From Paenibacillus terricola (lineage in GTDB: Bacteria > Bacillota > Bacilli > Paenibacillales > Paenibacillaceae), in assembly GCF_014779765.1 (NCBI RefSeq), contig NZ_JACXZA010000002.1:848066-912065 (forward strand): a stretch of DNA of 64,000 nucleotides. Reading direction: 5' to 3'. The first letter of the stretch is position 1; the number at the start of each line of letters is the position of its first letter. A program made the translations under genes and the position numbers. The notes under the pieces were generated by a model, which searched no databases, had not been told where the DNA came from, and saw only the letters and a program-made list of their open reading frames with translations. This document shows positions 1-8,434 of this stretch, piece after piece.

Positions 1-390
1 AACCTGCCTGATCGCAATATTGTGGACGAGATGCCAACCTTGGTACAGAATATCGTGCATCATGCATACCTCTACATCACGCAGCGCTTCTTCCATACTA
101 TCTGCAATAACTGATGTCTCGTCGAAAAAGGTCTCATGCACTCTTCCGAACGACTGCGAATAATCTCGCCAATGGATCTGCTCTCCCCGCAGCCGATTTG
201 TAATGCGCACCCACTCGATTCGTTCATCGAGGTATATGCCTTGGCGCTCAGAATCCGAACAATCCTGACTAACAAGCAGCTTTATGTGGTACCCTGCTTC
301 CAACATCATGTGCAGATGTTCCTCTACAACACTGACAAGCGAATAGGTTTTGGAGAGTCCATTAAACATCGTCAGGATGGCGACTTTCAT
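1..390 (-). CDS. Glycosyltransferase-like protein, partial (runs off left edge)
   Basis: The first 130 codons of a minus-strand gene are present; the 3' part lies outside the window. The N-terminus (MKVAILTMFNGLSKTYSL) looks like the first beta strand and loop of a GT-B glycosyltransferase donor-sugar family, followed by a helix rich in Val/Glu/His and a second strand (IKLLVS). Later VCMMHDILYQGWH resembles the strand-loop of the first Rossmann half of GT4-type enzymes. The start is the ATG at 388-390, preceded by an AAGGGG-type SD. No stop codon interrupts the frame to base 1. Exact substrate is unknown. It is divergent from the surface protein gene that follows, so a role in envelope polysaccharide is possible but is inference only. 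Confidence 0.65.
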   Translation of the reverse strand, partial: MKVAILTMFNGLSKTYSLVSVVEEHLHMMLEAGYHIKLLVSQDCSDSERQGIYLDERIEWVRITNRLRGEQIHWRDYSQSFGRVHETFFDETSVIADSMEEALRDVEVCMMHDILYQGWHLVHNIAIRQV

Positions 391-526
391 GTACGCATTC
401 CCCTTCTCATTTGTAGCAGGTCTCGTCGTGCTGAGAACGTTATTATGCGGTTTCTCGGTTTTGTATGCATATTTTGTGTAGATGGCCAATATGGTGAAAT
501 GCATGCGTAGAGAGGAGGTTCGGAGG

Positions 527-3025
527 ATGGCTTGTGTTAATTTAGGAGTCGCGAACGATTTCAACGTATTCGTTTTCACGGATCATACGCAATCATCGGT
601 TGACTCGGAAGGCCGCGTTGCGGTCGGAGGCAAAGCAACTTATGTAAATTACGCGGTGGGTAGCAGGCTTCCTGTATCCCAAACTAGAGCCGATCTCATT
701 GTTCAAGGCGAAATCGACATTCAGTCAGGCACTAACTTCGCGGGCAATACGATTATTTATCCAACGGGAACGGTCACGGAATACACGATGACTAACAACA
801 ATCGTGTGCCGAATCAACCGCTTGTCGGTTCGCCAATCGATTTCCCGGCAGCTCAACGCGATCTGACTGCACTATCCCTTAATTTGTCCGCAATACCACC
901 GAATGGCACAGTAGAGAATAACTTTGGACAGATCGTATTGACGGGAACGGATCCCGAACTAAATATATTCATGTTTAACGGCCTGAATGTTGATGGAGAA
1001 GGACTACGGCTTGACACGGCTAACGGAATCAATATCATTGCCCCATTAGGCTCTACCATCATCATTACAATAGGTGGCGAAAATGTAGGGTTCGGCAGCT
1101 ATGCCATTTTTCGTAACGGCATAACTTCTACACGCTTGGATGCCGCGTTAATCTTATGGAACTTCTTTCAAGCGACAACGGCTTTCAATCAGAATCTGTC
1201 CATCACAGGCTCTGTGCTTGCACCTTATGCGAACTGGGAAGCGATTGGCTTCGGCAATATTGATGGCACCATTGTCGCCAACTCCTTATCTAACGCAGGC
1301 GGCACGCTGGAAGAGCACAATATCCCATTTGCCGGCTGCTTGCCTGGCAGTGAGACACCTACAAGTTCGACAACGACCTCCACTAGCAGTACGACGTCAA
1401 CGACTACTCCTGTCCCAACTTCGACGACGAGCACGACAACAACGGAAAGCACCACATCGACTACCTCTTCATCCACCACCAGCTCGGTCACGGTTTCAAC
1501 CACTAGCAGCTCAACCACGACATCTGCTACAAGCAGCACAAGTTCAACAACGAGCACTTCCTCTTCTACGACAACGCCTATCGTTACTGGACCGAATATT
1601 ATCGCAAGTAAAACAGCTAATGTTACTAATGTCAATATTGGAGACACGATTACGTATACCATTCAAGCAACCAATATCGGGACCGCTCCAGGCGAAGCGA
1701 TATTGGCGGAACGTCTCCCTGATCAGATTAAATTCATCCCATCCAGCCTGAGAATCAATGGCGGCAAATTTAGCGGCGTTGATATTACGGAACAGGTCAT
1801 TATCGGTACGATTGACCCTGGTCAGACTGTAACGATCGAGTTTCAAGTGTTCGTCGCAGGATTTCCCCCAGGCGGTATAATCATCAACACAGGCAGTGTG
1901 GTGACAGTCGCACCTGGTACGACTCCAGCTACATGCACGCCTGGCGTCCTTTCAATAGCCGGTTTGCCGAACGTGCCGGCCATACCGGGTCAATTCCTCC
2001 CCGTGCTTCCTGTAGTAATTCCAGGCTTTACCCCGCTTCCTGGCGAGTTAATCTCTTTAGCACCGATCGTCACAGCAAGCGGTAAAGTTGTTCTGGCGAA
2101 TCCCGTCACTGTCCCTGGCGTAACATTGCCGCCTATTCTCGGTGTGACAATACCGCCAATTATAGGAACGATTCAACCAATCGAACTATTGACTGGGATA
2201 ACGGTTAACCGTACTCCAAGCGTACCGGCGCCAAACCTTATCGTGTTCCAGCCGTTCTTGGATTTCAATCTATTCAATGGCCAGCGTATCACATACAGCT
2301 TTTTTATCGTGAATAATGGCAATCTGCCAGCGGTTCGAACGAGGTTCTTGAATAAAGTGGCCAGCAATGCCGTGTTCATTGAGGGAACAGTACGTGTTGG
2401 TGATGAACTGCGACTGATGGACGATCCGAACAAAGGCATTAACCTTGGACCAATTCCTGTTCATCAAGGGATAATTGTTCGCTTCGACCTACTGGTCAAT
2501 GGCGGAACGTCGTTAACGAACAGCTTCAGTGTTATTGCTGACTTCCTCCAATCGAATAACACATTAACGTCCGCAACCTTTCAATCGAAACCCATTACGA
2601 ATCCGGTTAGGCAGCTGGCTGTATCGAGTAACGCTAGATTTCTCAAAGTGTCATCGGTGCGGACAATTAAAGTCAATGGCACTTACGATTATCGATTTAC
2701 AATTACCAATCTGTCATCGGAAATTGCCGCAATCAATTCGATCTTCTATGACAATCTGAATCCAGCGTTGGAATACGTCTCTGGAAGCCTTGTCGTAAAC
2801 GGTGTGCAGCAAGCTGATCCACAGGTCGGTATCAGTCTAGGCACTATTGCTCCTGGCGTTACCGTATCCTTATCGTTCTCCGTTCGCGTCATGTTCGAGC
2901 CGGTCGGCGATATTATACCGAACCAGGCCATTCTGTTCTTTGAATTCATTTCGGGTGCTTCTTGCTTCCGCGGAGGTCTGTTCTCCAACCTAAATCAGGT
3001 GACGGTCGAGGAAGAGGAAGAGTAA
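527..3025 (+). CDS. Large surface-type protein: choice-of-anchor A domain, Thr/Ser linker, DUF11 repeats
   Basis: 832 aa from the ATG at 527, chosen because AGGAGG lies 8 bases upstream; an ATG at 482 has no SD. Residues about 1-270 match the choice-of-anchor A (collagen-binding-like) beta-helix domain: an N-terminal segment with ANDFNVFVF and EGRVAVGG, and a later SVLAPYANW motif. Residues about 279-351 are almost entirely Thr and Ser. Then come beta-sandwich repeats of the DUF11 (conserved repeat domain) type near residues 355-450, 570-690 and 700-800, each with an ITYTI/ITYSF-like strand and a G(T/P)I(D/P/A)PG-like turn. Between the first two is a Pro/Ile/Val-rich repeat (PGVTLPPILG type). 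There is no N-terminal signal peptide, no LPXTG and no transmembrane anchor; the C-terminus is a run of five Glu. Absence of a signal could fit a spore-surface protein laid down by the mother cell, or an unrecognised export route; this is inference. Confidence 0.8.
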   Translation: MACVNLGVANDFNVFVFTDHTQSSVDSEGRVAVGGKATYVNYAVGSRLPVSQTRADLIVQGEIDIQSGTNFAGNTIIYPTGTVTEYTMTNNNRVPNQPLVGSPIDFPAAQRDLTALSLNLSAIPPNGTVENNFGQIVLTGTDPELNIFMFNGLNVDGEGLRLDTANGINIIAPLGSTIIITIGGENVGFGSYAIFRNGITSTRLDAALILWNFFQATTAFNQNLSITGSVLAPYANWEAIGFGNIDGTIVANSLSNAGGTLEEHNIPFAGCLPGSETPTSSTTTSTSSTTSTTTPVPTSTTSTTTTESTTSTTSSSTTSSVTVSTTSSSTTTSATSSTSSTTSTSSSTTTPIVTGPNIIASKTANVTNVNIGDTITYTIQATNIGTAPGEAILAERLPDQIKFIPSSLRINGGKFSGVDITEQVIIGTIDPGQTVTIEFQVFVAGFPPGGIIINTGSVVTVAPGTTPATCTPGVLSIAGLPNVPAIPGQFLPVLPVVIPGFTPLPGELISLAPIVTASGKVVLANPVTVPGVTLPPILGVTIPPIIGTIQPIELLTGITVNRTPSVPAPNLIVFQPFLDFNLFNGQRITYSFFIVNNGNLPAVRTRFLNKVASNAVFIEGTVRVGDELRLMDDPNKGINLGPIPVHQGIIVRFDLLVNGGTSLTNSFSVIADFLQSNNTLTSATFQSKPITNPVRQLAVSSNARFLKVSSVRTIKVNGTYDYRFTITNLSSEIAAINSIFYDNLNPALEYVSGSLVVNGVQQADPQVGISLGTIAPGVTVSLSFSVRVMFEPVGDIIPNQAILFFEFISGASCFRGGLFSNLNQVTVEEEEE
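1361..1580 (+). repeat. Thr/Ser-codon-rich coding repeat (linker)
   Basis: About 220 bases made largely of ACN, AGC and TCN codons (Thr/Ser) inside the surface protein gene, encoding residues about 279-351. It is an imperfect low-complexity tandem array (units like ACNACNAGC) and is likely to vary in length between strains by slippage. Open frames seen on both strands here are shadows caused by the biased composition. Confidence 0.85.
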
Positions 3026-3041
3026 TTGGTTAATTATGCAA

Positions 3042-3074
3042 AAAGGACGATTGCGGTAATCGCAATCGTCCTTT
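3042..3074 (+). terminator. Rho-independent terminator of the surface protein gene
   Basis: Perfect 14-bp inverted repeat (AAAGGACGATTGCG / CGCAATCGTCCTTT) with a 5-base loop, 16 bases after the stop codon. It may also act on the opposing minus-strand gene. Confidence 0.85.
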
Positions 3075-3174
3075 CATTTTGCCTAGATTAAGGTTCAATA
3101 ATGTCCTATCCGTTCGGACAGCATCATCAAACGCAGACTCGCGGGACCGCGTCGGATTATAATCCAACTTACAG

Positions 3175-3504
3175 CTACATCTCAAAATAATTGTCTCGTT
3201 CCACTTTACACACACGAAGACGATATCGGGAATACCACTTCGACTTTCCTCGCTCCTGCGCGACCTGGTGAAGCGAATGGTCCTTCCAGCTTTTTATCGC
3301 GTCCAGCGAGTCCCAATACGACACCGTAATCCCGAGTCCATCCGAATCCCGGCTGCTCTCGACTCCAAGAAATCCTGGCTGGCTGGAAGCGAGCTCGACC
3401 ATCTTATCAGCCATCACGCCGTAGCCATTATCGCCTTCTGTCCGTTCTGATGTGAAGATTACCGCATAATACGGTGGTTCTGGTGTCTTTGCAATTCCGC
3501 TCAT
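3175..3504 (-). CDS. Antibiotic biosynthesis monooxygenase (ABM)-fold protein
   Basis: 109 aa from the ATG at 3504, selected because GGAGG lies ten bases upstream; the longer frame to 3558 has no SD at its start. The sequence has the ABM/dimeric alpha-beta barrel pattern: YYAVIFTSERTE strand, a helix ending in ASSQPGFLGVESS, then GITVSYWDSLDAIKSWK, which is the typical W-x-S-x-E/D-A-x-x-x-W motif of YqjZ/YgiN-like proteins. Members act as small heme or quinone monooxygenases or have unknown substrates; the substrate cannot be told here. Single gene, convergent with the surface protein gene. Confidence 0.8.
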   Translation of the reverse strand: MSGIAKTPEPPYYAVIFTSERTEGDNGYGVMADKMVELASSQPGFLGVESSRDSDGLGITVSYWDSLDAIKSWKDHSLHQVAQERGKSKWYSRYRLRVCKVERDNYFEM

Positions 3505-3577
3505 ATCCCTCATACCTCCATGCATGTATATAATGATTGGTTCATCGTGTATCGCCAAACTCTCCTATCCATCATAC

Positions 3578-3611
3578 AATAGGCAGCCATCTCGATCGAT
3601 GGATGCCTATT
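3578..3611 (-). terminator. Possible terminator hairpin downstream of the P-loop kinase gene
   Basis: Stem AATAGGCA-CCATC / GATGG-TGCCTATT with one unpaired base per side. It lies 45 bases after the stop of the minus-strand gene; the T-run on that side is weak. Confidence 0.45.
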
Positions 3612-3655
3612 CCACTAACACTATAATTCAACTCATCATCCAATGTTGATTGATC

Positions 3656-4189
3656 TTAATTATCGATAATGAATTCTCCTTCTCCGCTCGGTTCCTCGAA
3701 CCCCGAGATGAATCTAGCAAGAAGCTCTTCTGTTATGGGAAATGCTGCGTTCGCATCGAACCGTTCACTGCGAATCTTCAATCGTCGCCTCAGCTCGTCA
3801 GGCTGAACACGTAAGTATAACAGCCGCCAGCACCCACCTGCCTCTTCTATGATCTGCTTATACCGATCACGTTCGCGGCGATTCCAGAAGCTAGAGTCAA
3901 CAACGACGGACTTGTTCTCTTGAATATACGCAACAAGCTGCGATATTAGCCGTTTATGCGCCTCGTCCAAATTAGCGCGATACTGCTCTACGGGATAATC
4001 GACGCCATATCGGCCGAACGTTTGCCACACCTCTTCGTCGATCGATAGCCTGTCAAAGCCGTGTGCTTCCAGCTGCTTGGATCGAGTCGTTTTGCCTGCT
4101 CCTGCAATGCCGCACATCATAATGACGATTACTCGACCTGCATCCCGTTCGCGGTCGATAAGCTTCAACAGATCATTGGCCTCCGACAT
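3656..4189 (-). CDS. P-loop kinase-like ATP-binding protein (AAA_33 family)
   Basis: 177 aa. A Walker A motif GIAGAGKTT is at residues about 27-35, followed by RLSIDEEVWQ, the usual position of the acceptor-site Asp in predicted kinases of the zeta-toxin/AAA_33 group. VVVDSSFWNRRERDR corresponds to the Walker B strand with the Asp and the R-x-x-R lid segment. No toxin partner gene is adjacent. Probably a small-molecule kinase of unknown substrate. ATG at 4189 follows a GAGGGGG SD. The next gene upstream is the cytidine-deaminase-like gene 37 bases away on the same strand, so cotranscription is likely. Confidence 0.8.
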   Translation of the reverse strand: MSEANDLLKLIDRERDAGRVIVIMMCGIAGAGKTTRSKQLEAHGFDRLSIDEEVWQTFGRYGVDYPVEQYRANLDEAHKRLISQLVAYIQENKSVVVDSSFWNRRERDRYKQIIEEAGGCWRLLYLRVQPDELRRRLKIRSERFDANAAFPITEELLARFISGFEEPSGEGEFIIDN

Positions 4190-4226
4190 ATTAACAGCCC
4201 CCTCGTCAACGCATGCAGCCTACCCC

Positions 4227-4616
4227 CTACAAGCACGGGTATGGCAGCAGTTCTGCAATGGTTACTTTCTTGTAACCTTCACCCGTCTGTATAATAACGT
4301 TGCATTGAGGTGCAATCTCGGCTATCAACTGACGACAGTTCCCGCAAGGCGACAGCACATTGTGCGGAGCATCCTTACCATACACTGCGACAATACATTC
4401 AAACCCCCGTTCGCCTGCTGTAATCGCTGCGCCTAAGGCTATCGCCTCTGCACATGATCCGTGAATGCCGTCCAAATTGACCCCTATGTACACTTTCCCA
4501 TTCGTACTGCGTACGGCTGCTCCAACGGTATGGTAATACTTCTCGCTGTCGAAGTTCCGCTCAATGATTTGCTCTGCTTGATTAATTAGGTCCAAATCTA
4601 GCTTTTCTAGTTCCAT
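4227..4616 (-). CDS. Cytidine deaminase family protein (blasticidin-S deaminase-like)
   Basis: 129 aa. The zinc-site motifs of homotetrameric cytidine deaminases are visible: CAEAIALGAA (zinc Cys plus catalytic Glu) and PCGNCRQ (two zinc Cys). The N-terminal VGAAVRSTNGKVYIGVNLDG is the substrate-binding strand-loop; the family often carries NLDG/NxE there. The length equals Cdd/Bsd enzymes. It would deaminate cytidine or a related nucleoside; the lack of a canonical FNxE and the Cdd C-terminus makes it closer to blasticidin-S-deaminase-like members than to housekeeping Cdd. The SD before ATG 4616 is AGGAGG. Confidence 0.8.
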   Translation of the reverse strand: MELEKLDLDLINQAEQIIERNFDSEKYYHTVGAAVRSTNGKVYIGVNLDGIHGSCAEAIALGAAITAGERGFECIVAVYGKDAPHNVLSPCGNCRQLIAEIAPQCNVIIQTGEGYKKVTIAELLPYPCL

Positions 4617-4715
4617 ATGTTAATCCTCCTGATCTTGCAATAAAAACCACACTTTCAATGGATTAGCCTCTAAGCTTACTCGTTCTGTTTCAGTAGCATG
4701 TCTAAAACCATCTGC

Positions 4716-4985
4716 TTATAGACTCTGCTTTTTGTATATGATGCCGCGTATTCGTTCTTGGCTCAAATTGTATTGTTCCGCGAGTTTATGAACGGGTACG
4801 CCGTCAAGATATAGTTGATGTATTTCCTCATTGCGTTTGCTCAGCTCTTCGCGTATTCCCGAGCCCTCCCCCCATTGCTGGCGGGATTGCTGCGGGATAT
4901 ATAGATATTGACCTTCAATGTACTTCTGAATCTCTTTAACTAGCTCATCGGGTAGCACCTTATGGGCGTTCGTATATTTCTTCAT
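4716..4985 (-). CDS. CD3324-like small helix-turn-helix protein
   Basis: 89 aa, starting at the ATG at 4985 directly after the stop of the upstream gene; the longer frame overlaps that gene and is not needed. The sequence has a first helix (LPDELVKEIQKYI), then GQYLYIP and a C-terminal helix-turn-helix (EEIHQLYLDGVPVHKLAEQYNLS, a Mor/CD3324-like motif). Such proteins are common in Firmicutes and are considered DNA-binding, with no known target. Spacing of one base suggests translational coupling with the GNAT-like gene upstream. Confidence 0.75.
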   Translation of the reverse strand: MKKYTNAHKVLPDELVKEIQKYIEGQYLYIPQQSRQQWGEGSGIREELSKRNEEIHQLYLDGVPVHKLAEQYNLSQERIRGIIYKKQSL

Positions 4986-4986
4986 G

Positions 4987-5904
4987 CTAGATAACCTTCG
5001 TGAGCCGTACGACATTCGCAACGAATTCATCGAAGCCTTCAGTCGCCAATAGGACGAACAATTGAAAGTCATTCAAGCGCATGTTCGTAGCCACATTACA
5101 GATGCCGAGCTGCTTCATGGATGATAGCGCTGCGCGCAAAAGCCTTCTTTTCTCATCAAGCGCTAATTCAAATTGGGGGCGAAAATGTAGGGCGAATCCA
5201 TTCACATTTTTAATAGGATTACCTACGGGGTCAAGCCTCGCTACTTTATAATGGGCAAAGCCCTGTATCTCGCCGGATGGAGCCTGGAGTGCAATCGCGA
5301 CCGTGCCCGCGAAAGCTTTGGAGGTGCTTTTCCACTGCACTCTGGTTACACTGTCACCGTCATCCATTAACATTTGCTGCAGAACATCTAAACCGGCTCC
5401 TGTAATCGGGACAATGTTCGTCGTATCCAGATGATCCGGTTCTCTCCAGTTATTGAGGAACAAGAGTGCCGATGTTGTAGCATATTCGTCCGACTCAAAC
5501 CCAAGCTGTTCGAGCATTGAGATTTCCTTGTTGCGAATTTGTCCGAAACGAGTAATGGAAAACGATGAAACTTTGCTTCCGCCTCTAGCTTGAACGAAAC
5601 TTTCGCATTGCTTAAGTAAAGTTATCAACATGTTATTGTATTGCTCATCTACACCGTAACGAATAAATCCACTTCCGCCTTCCGTTAACGAGACACCCAT
5701 GAAAGCTTTAATTTCACTGTCGATAACTGCCACATATCCGCGATTGTCATCATCACCGAGATACTCTTCTCCGATTTCCTCAGCGCTCATCACTGTAAAA
5801 AGAGGATCCCATACATACCGCCTAGCCGTCTGCTGGACAAGAACCTGTACATCCTGTAAATCATCGGCACTTATTTCGCGAATAACCGTGTCTTTGTTCT
5901 GCAT
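4987..5904 (-). CDS. GNAT-like N-acetyltransferase
   Basis: 305 aa from the ATG at 5904 (AAAGGTGG SD eight bases upstream). The N-terminal VIREISADDLQDVQVLVQ start and YVAVIDSEIKAFMGV strand resemble a GNAT domain, and SMLEQLGFE is a typical C-terminal GNAT signature (helix plus LGF). The second half (about 160-305) has a similar beta-strand order (QGFAHYKVARL) and may be a second, degenerate GNAT domain. Substrate unknown. It overlaps nothing and shares an operon with the small CD3324-like gene. Confidence 0.65.
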   Translation of the reverse strand: MQNKDTVIREISADDLQDVQVLVQQTARRYVWDPLFTVMSAEEIGEEYLGDDDNRGYVAVIDSEIKAFMGVSLTEGGSGFIRYGVDEQYNNMLITLLKQCESFVQARGGSKVSSFSITRFGQIRNKEISMLEQLGFESDEYATTSALLFLNNWREPDHLDTTNIVPITGAGLDVLQQMLMDDGDSVTRVQWKSTSKAFAGTVAIALQAPSGEIQGFAHYKVARLDPVGNPIKNVNGFALHFRPQFELALDEKRRLLRAALSSMKQLGICNVATNMRLNDFQLFVLLATEGFDEFVANVVRLTKVI

Positions 5905-6057
5905 GCCTGCTGCCACCTTTATCTTCCAGAATGTTGCTGCATTTGTATTATGACAATCATTCCACCCGCAAGATAGATTAAGGTCAATATAGACGAAAGG
6001 TTAAACAATACAAATTCAATCTGGATTATTGCAATCATTCCAAACAACAGCAACCTG

Positions 6058-6768
6058 TTAGTTCTTAGATAATAAATGCTTATTCCGAATCGCGAACTGA
6101 ATCCCCTTTGTGCGGACATCAATAAACTTCACCAGAAGCGATATTTTGTTATCCCCATTCAACCGCTCCCAGTAATAATCAGCCGTTTCCTCAATGGATT
6201 CCAATATCGGCACTTCGAAAGGTTCTCCTAAGAACGGTTTCAGAATACCATTCTCTTCACTCCGATATGTATGAATACAATGTCCAATGCTTGGCTTGAA
6301 TGCATTGTAATCAAAGAAATGACGCAAGCATACTGAAGGATCATTATCATGCGTCTTCAGGATAGAGATCGTATATGATTTACTTACCGTATCAATCACT
6401 GCTGAGATTCGCGGCGTGTAATGCGGCGAATCCGGCTCAAACTCCCGTGTCATCAGCAACTGTTCAAATGTTCGACCTTGTTGAATGCCCTCATATATCG
6501 TATCGGTCTGATCGCCATTACTGACGATATGAATTCCGCACCAATCACGTATCGGATAATAAATAATAAGAGATGGGTCCTCCATCAGCGCAGGTTTGAA
6601 AGCAACATTCGAAATGTGATTCCCTTCACTCTCAAACACGCGATTGCGGCTGTTCACACTCCGTCCCATCGTCCAGTACACTTGCACGTAATGGGATGCT
6701 AATGGCGTCTGTCCAACAATCAATGTTCTTCCAGGGTAAGGATTAGCGAATAACGAGTCTGCTGACAT
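6058..6768 (-). CDS. IMP cyclohydrolase-like protein (PurO-type fold)
   Basis: 236 aa from the ATG at 6768 (AGGAG eight bases upstream); the open frame extends further but without an SD. The N-terminal block NPYPGRTLIVGQTP, then VYWTMGRSVNSRNRVF, matches the archaeal-type IMP cyclohydrolase PurO family, as do YPIRDWCGIHIVSNGDQTD and the later TPRISAVID. In archaea PurO closes the purine ring in the last step of IMP synthesis; in Firmicutes this fold is usually an orphan beside a complete PurH and its role is unknown. No purine genes are nearby. Confidence 0.75.
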   Translation of the reverse strand: MSADSLFANPYPGRTLIVGQTPLASHYVQVYWTMGRSVNSRNRVFESEGNHISNVAFKPALMEDPSLIIYYPIRDWCGIHIVSNGDQTDTIYEGIQQGRTFEQLLMTREFEPDSPHYTPRISAVIDTVSKSYTISILKTHDNDPSVCLRHFFDYNAFKPSIGHCIHTYRSEENGILKPFLGEPFEVPILESIEETADYYWERLNGDNKISLLVKFIDVRTKGIQFAIRNKHLLSKN

Positions 6769-6954
6769 GTGTAACGCTCCTCTCGAATGGAAAACAAAAA
6801 GAGGCAAAAGGATCGGATTGAATCCCTTTACCTCTGCCCAGGCGTCCGGCCACAAACGTTTATGCTCCCCCATGGTTCCCCATGCTTCGCCAGTCACATA
6901 AACGTGTTAAGTTATCTTATATACTACCAATGGCAGCCAGATCAGACAACCCCT

Positions 6955-7173
6955 TCATCCTAACATCTTATCAAATCTCCCGAACAACACACTCATCAAT
7001 TGAGTCGGACCTGGCAAATGCGGGTTGAACAGCAGGGTTATGGATAGCGCTGTCGATAAAAGCATGATTCCCATAATGACCATTCTGTTCTTCTTCTGTT
7101 TGCACTTCCGTAACTCCATGAATAAAATGGCGGCCGAGATCAACATAATGCCGAGGAATGCTGCCGTTTTCAT
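6955..7173 (-). CDS. Small two-helix membrane protein at the end of ger operon 1
   Basis: 72 aa. Two hydrophobic segments (about residues 4-20 and 31-50) flank a short basic loop (RKCKQKKNR). The ATG is preceded by GAGGAGG. It follows the GerC gene by 27 bases on the same strand, so it is the fourth cistron of the operon. Small membrane proteins (GerD-like neighbours, GerX/“gerW” type) are known to accompany ger operons, but this one has no motif that I recognise. Confidence 0.7.
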   Translation of the reverse strand: MKTAAFLGIMLISAAILFMELRKCKQKKNRMVIMGIMLLSTALSITLLFNPHLPGPTQLMSVLFGRFDKMLG

Positions 7174-7200
7174 CGATTGTGCCTCCTCATTGATCCATTA

Positions 7201-8430
7201 TTAATGAACGCTTTGACCGGGTACCCCTTGAGGATCTGTGGACTTCCCTGTACTTGTAATGAGGGTATCCACCCGTACATCCACCTTCATGTTCTCGAAT
7301 GTAGCATCCCAGTTCTCCTTCTGCGATTTCCATTTCCTTGGGTAATGTCGACGGAACTGTATCGAAAATCCGAAAAAATCGGTTTTTAATTGTTTTTGAG
7401 AAAGTTTCAGTGCATTTTCCGCTAATTCAGTAAGCTTCTTCTTCCACTGTTCCTCAACCATCGTGTTCTTGTGTGGATCCGTAATCGATCTTGTAGTTGT
7501 ATTCAATACAACCTCACCCTTTGCGTCTACCTTGATCATCATGCTCCATTCATTGTTTGCGATCCTCGGAGTCAGCGTAGTCCTCATGGAGATCAGACGG
7601 ATCGAAACAGCTCCCTCGTTCCCATCAAGGTCTATTGGCATGATGATATTATTCAGCTGATTAAGGAGCATTAATACCCCAACGCTCATCGGTTCGGTGA
7701 CGGTCTTCACATAATGATCCCCTTTGATCAGACTAAGGCCTTTCACATAAGGGTCACTTATAAATTTACTTTGTCCCGACGTAGGCGCCAGAATAAGCAT
7801 GCGCGAAAGAACGGCGGAACGACTGGGACCTTCAATGGATTGCGCAAGATTCAAGACGGTTACATGTGTTCCTAACTTCAGATTGCCCATCTCTCGCAAC
7901 GATTCAGCTGAGCTTCGCTCCAGAGGGGGGAGCAGCGCCAATATGTCCCTTGCCTTCTTATCGGTCGAGAATACGTACGCATGCTCTCGGATTTGGGTGA
8001 ACCGAAGAAAGAAATCAAGGTACTGGTGTAATCCTTGTTTAGAGGCTTGTTCACTTATGACGATAACTTCGCAATGGCCCCAGAACACGTTACGGGAAAC
8101 CTTTCTCTGCAGTCTGTTCATCGCCTCAGCCACATTGCTTCCGACCGCGGTACGTATCATGGTTACGCCGCTTGAACTGGTTTCACCCGAACTGCTTCCG
8201 CCCATTCCACCTCCTGACTTGCGCGGAATAAAGATTTGTGCGGTCATTTCGACTTGGTCTCCTCTGGTATCAACACCGGTTGCAAGAATAATGGCAAGAT
8301 CATTGACTTCAATTCGATCCCAGCATCCGGCAAGCACCAGGAAGCTGATTAAGGTCAGCGCTTGAAGGGTCCGTTTCCATCTCAGCTTTGCAGGAACTGT
8401 CTTAGACTCACTCCCTATACGCTTCGTCAT
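7201..8430 (-). CDS. Ger(x)C spore germination lipoprotein (operon 1)
   Basis: 409 aa. A signal peptide ends in the lipobox LAGCWD, the hallmark start of GerAC/GerBC/GerKC lipoproteins. Downstream features fit the family: NDLAIILATGVD strand, a NVFWGHCEVIVISEQ segment, and KKARDILALLPPLE. The product is the outer-leaflet lipoprotein subunit of a germinant receptor in the spore inner membrane. Four bases separate it from gerB. Expression is expected in the forespore, but no clear sigma-G promoter was identified. Confidence 0.93.
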   Translation of the reverse strand: MTKRIGSESKTVPAKLRWKRTLQALTLISFLVLAGCWDRIEVNDLAIILATGVDTRGDQVEMTAQIFIPRKSGGGMGGSSSGETSSSGVTMIRTAVGSNVAEAMNRLQRKVSRNVFWGHCEVIVISEQASKQGLHQYLDFFLRFTQIREHAYVFSTDKKARDILALLPPLERSSAESLREMGNLKLGTHVTVLNLAQSIEGPSRSAVLSRMLILAPTSGQSKFISDPYVKGLSLIKGDHYVKTVTEPMSVGVLMLLNQLNNIIMPIDLDGNEGAVSIRLISMRTTLTPRIANNEWSMMIKVDAKGEVVLNTTTRSITDPHKNTMVEEQWKKKLTELAENALKLSQKQLKTDFFGFSIQFRRHYPRKWKSQKENWDATFENMKVDVRVDTLITSTGKSTDPQGVPGQSVH

Positions 8431-8434
8431 AGGA

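Noticed and set aside
1218-1751. Plus- and minus-strand open frames across the Thr/Ser linker
   Set aside because: They exist only because of the biased codon composition of the real gene; no SD and no protein-like features.
5919-6122. Minus-strand 67-aa frame with hydrophobic stretch
   Set aside because: No SD at any start and it overlaps the end of the PurO-like gene.
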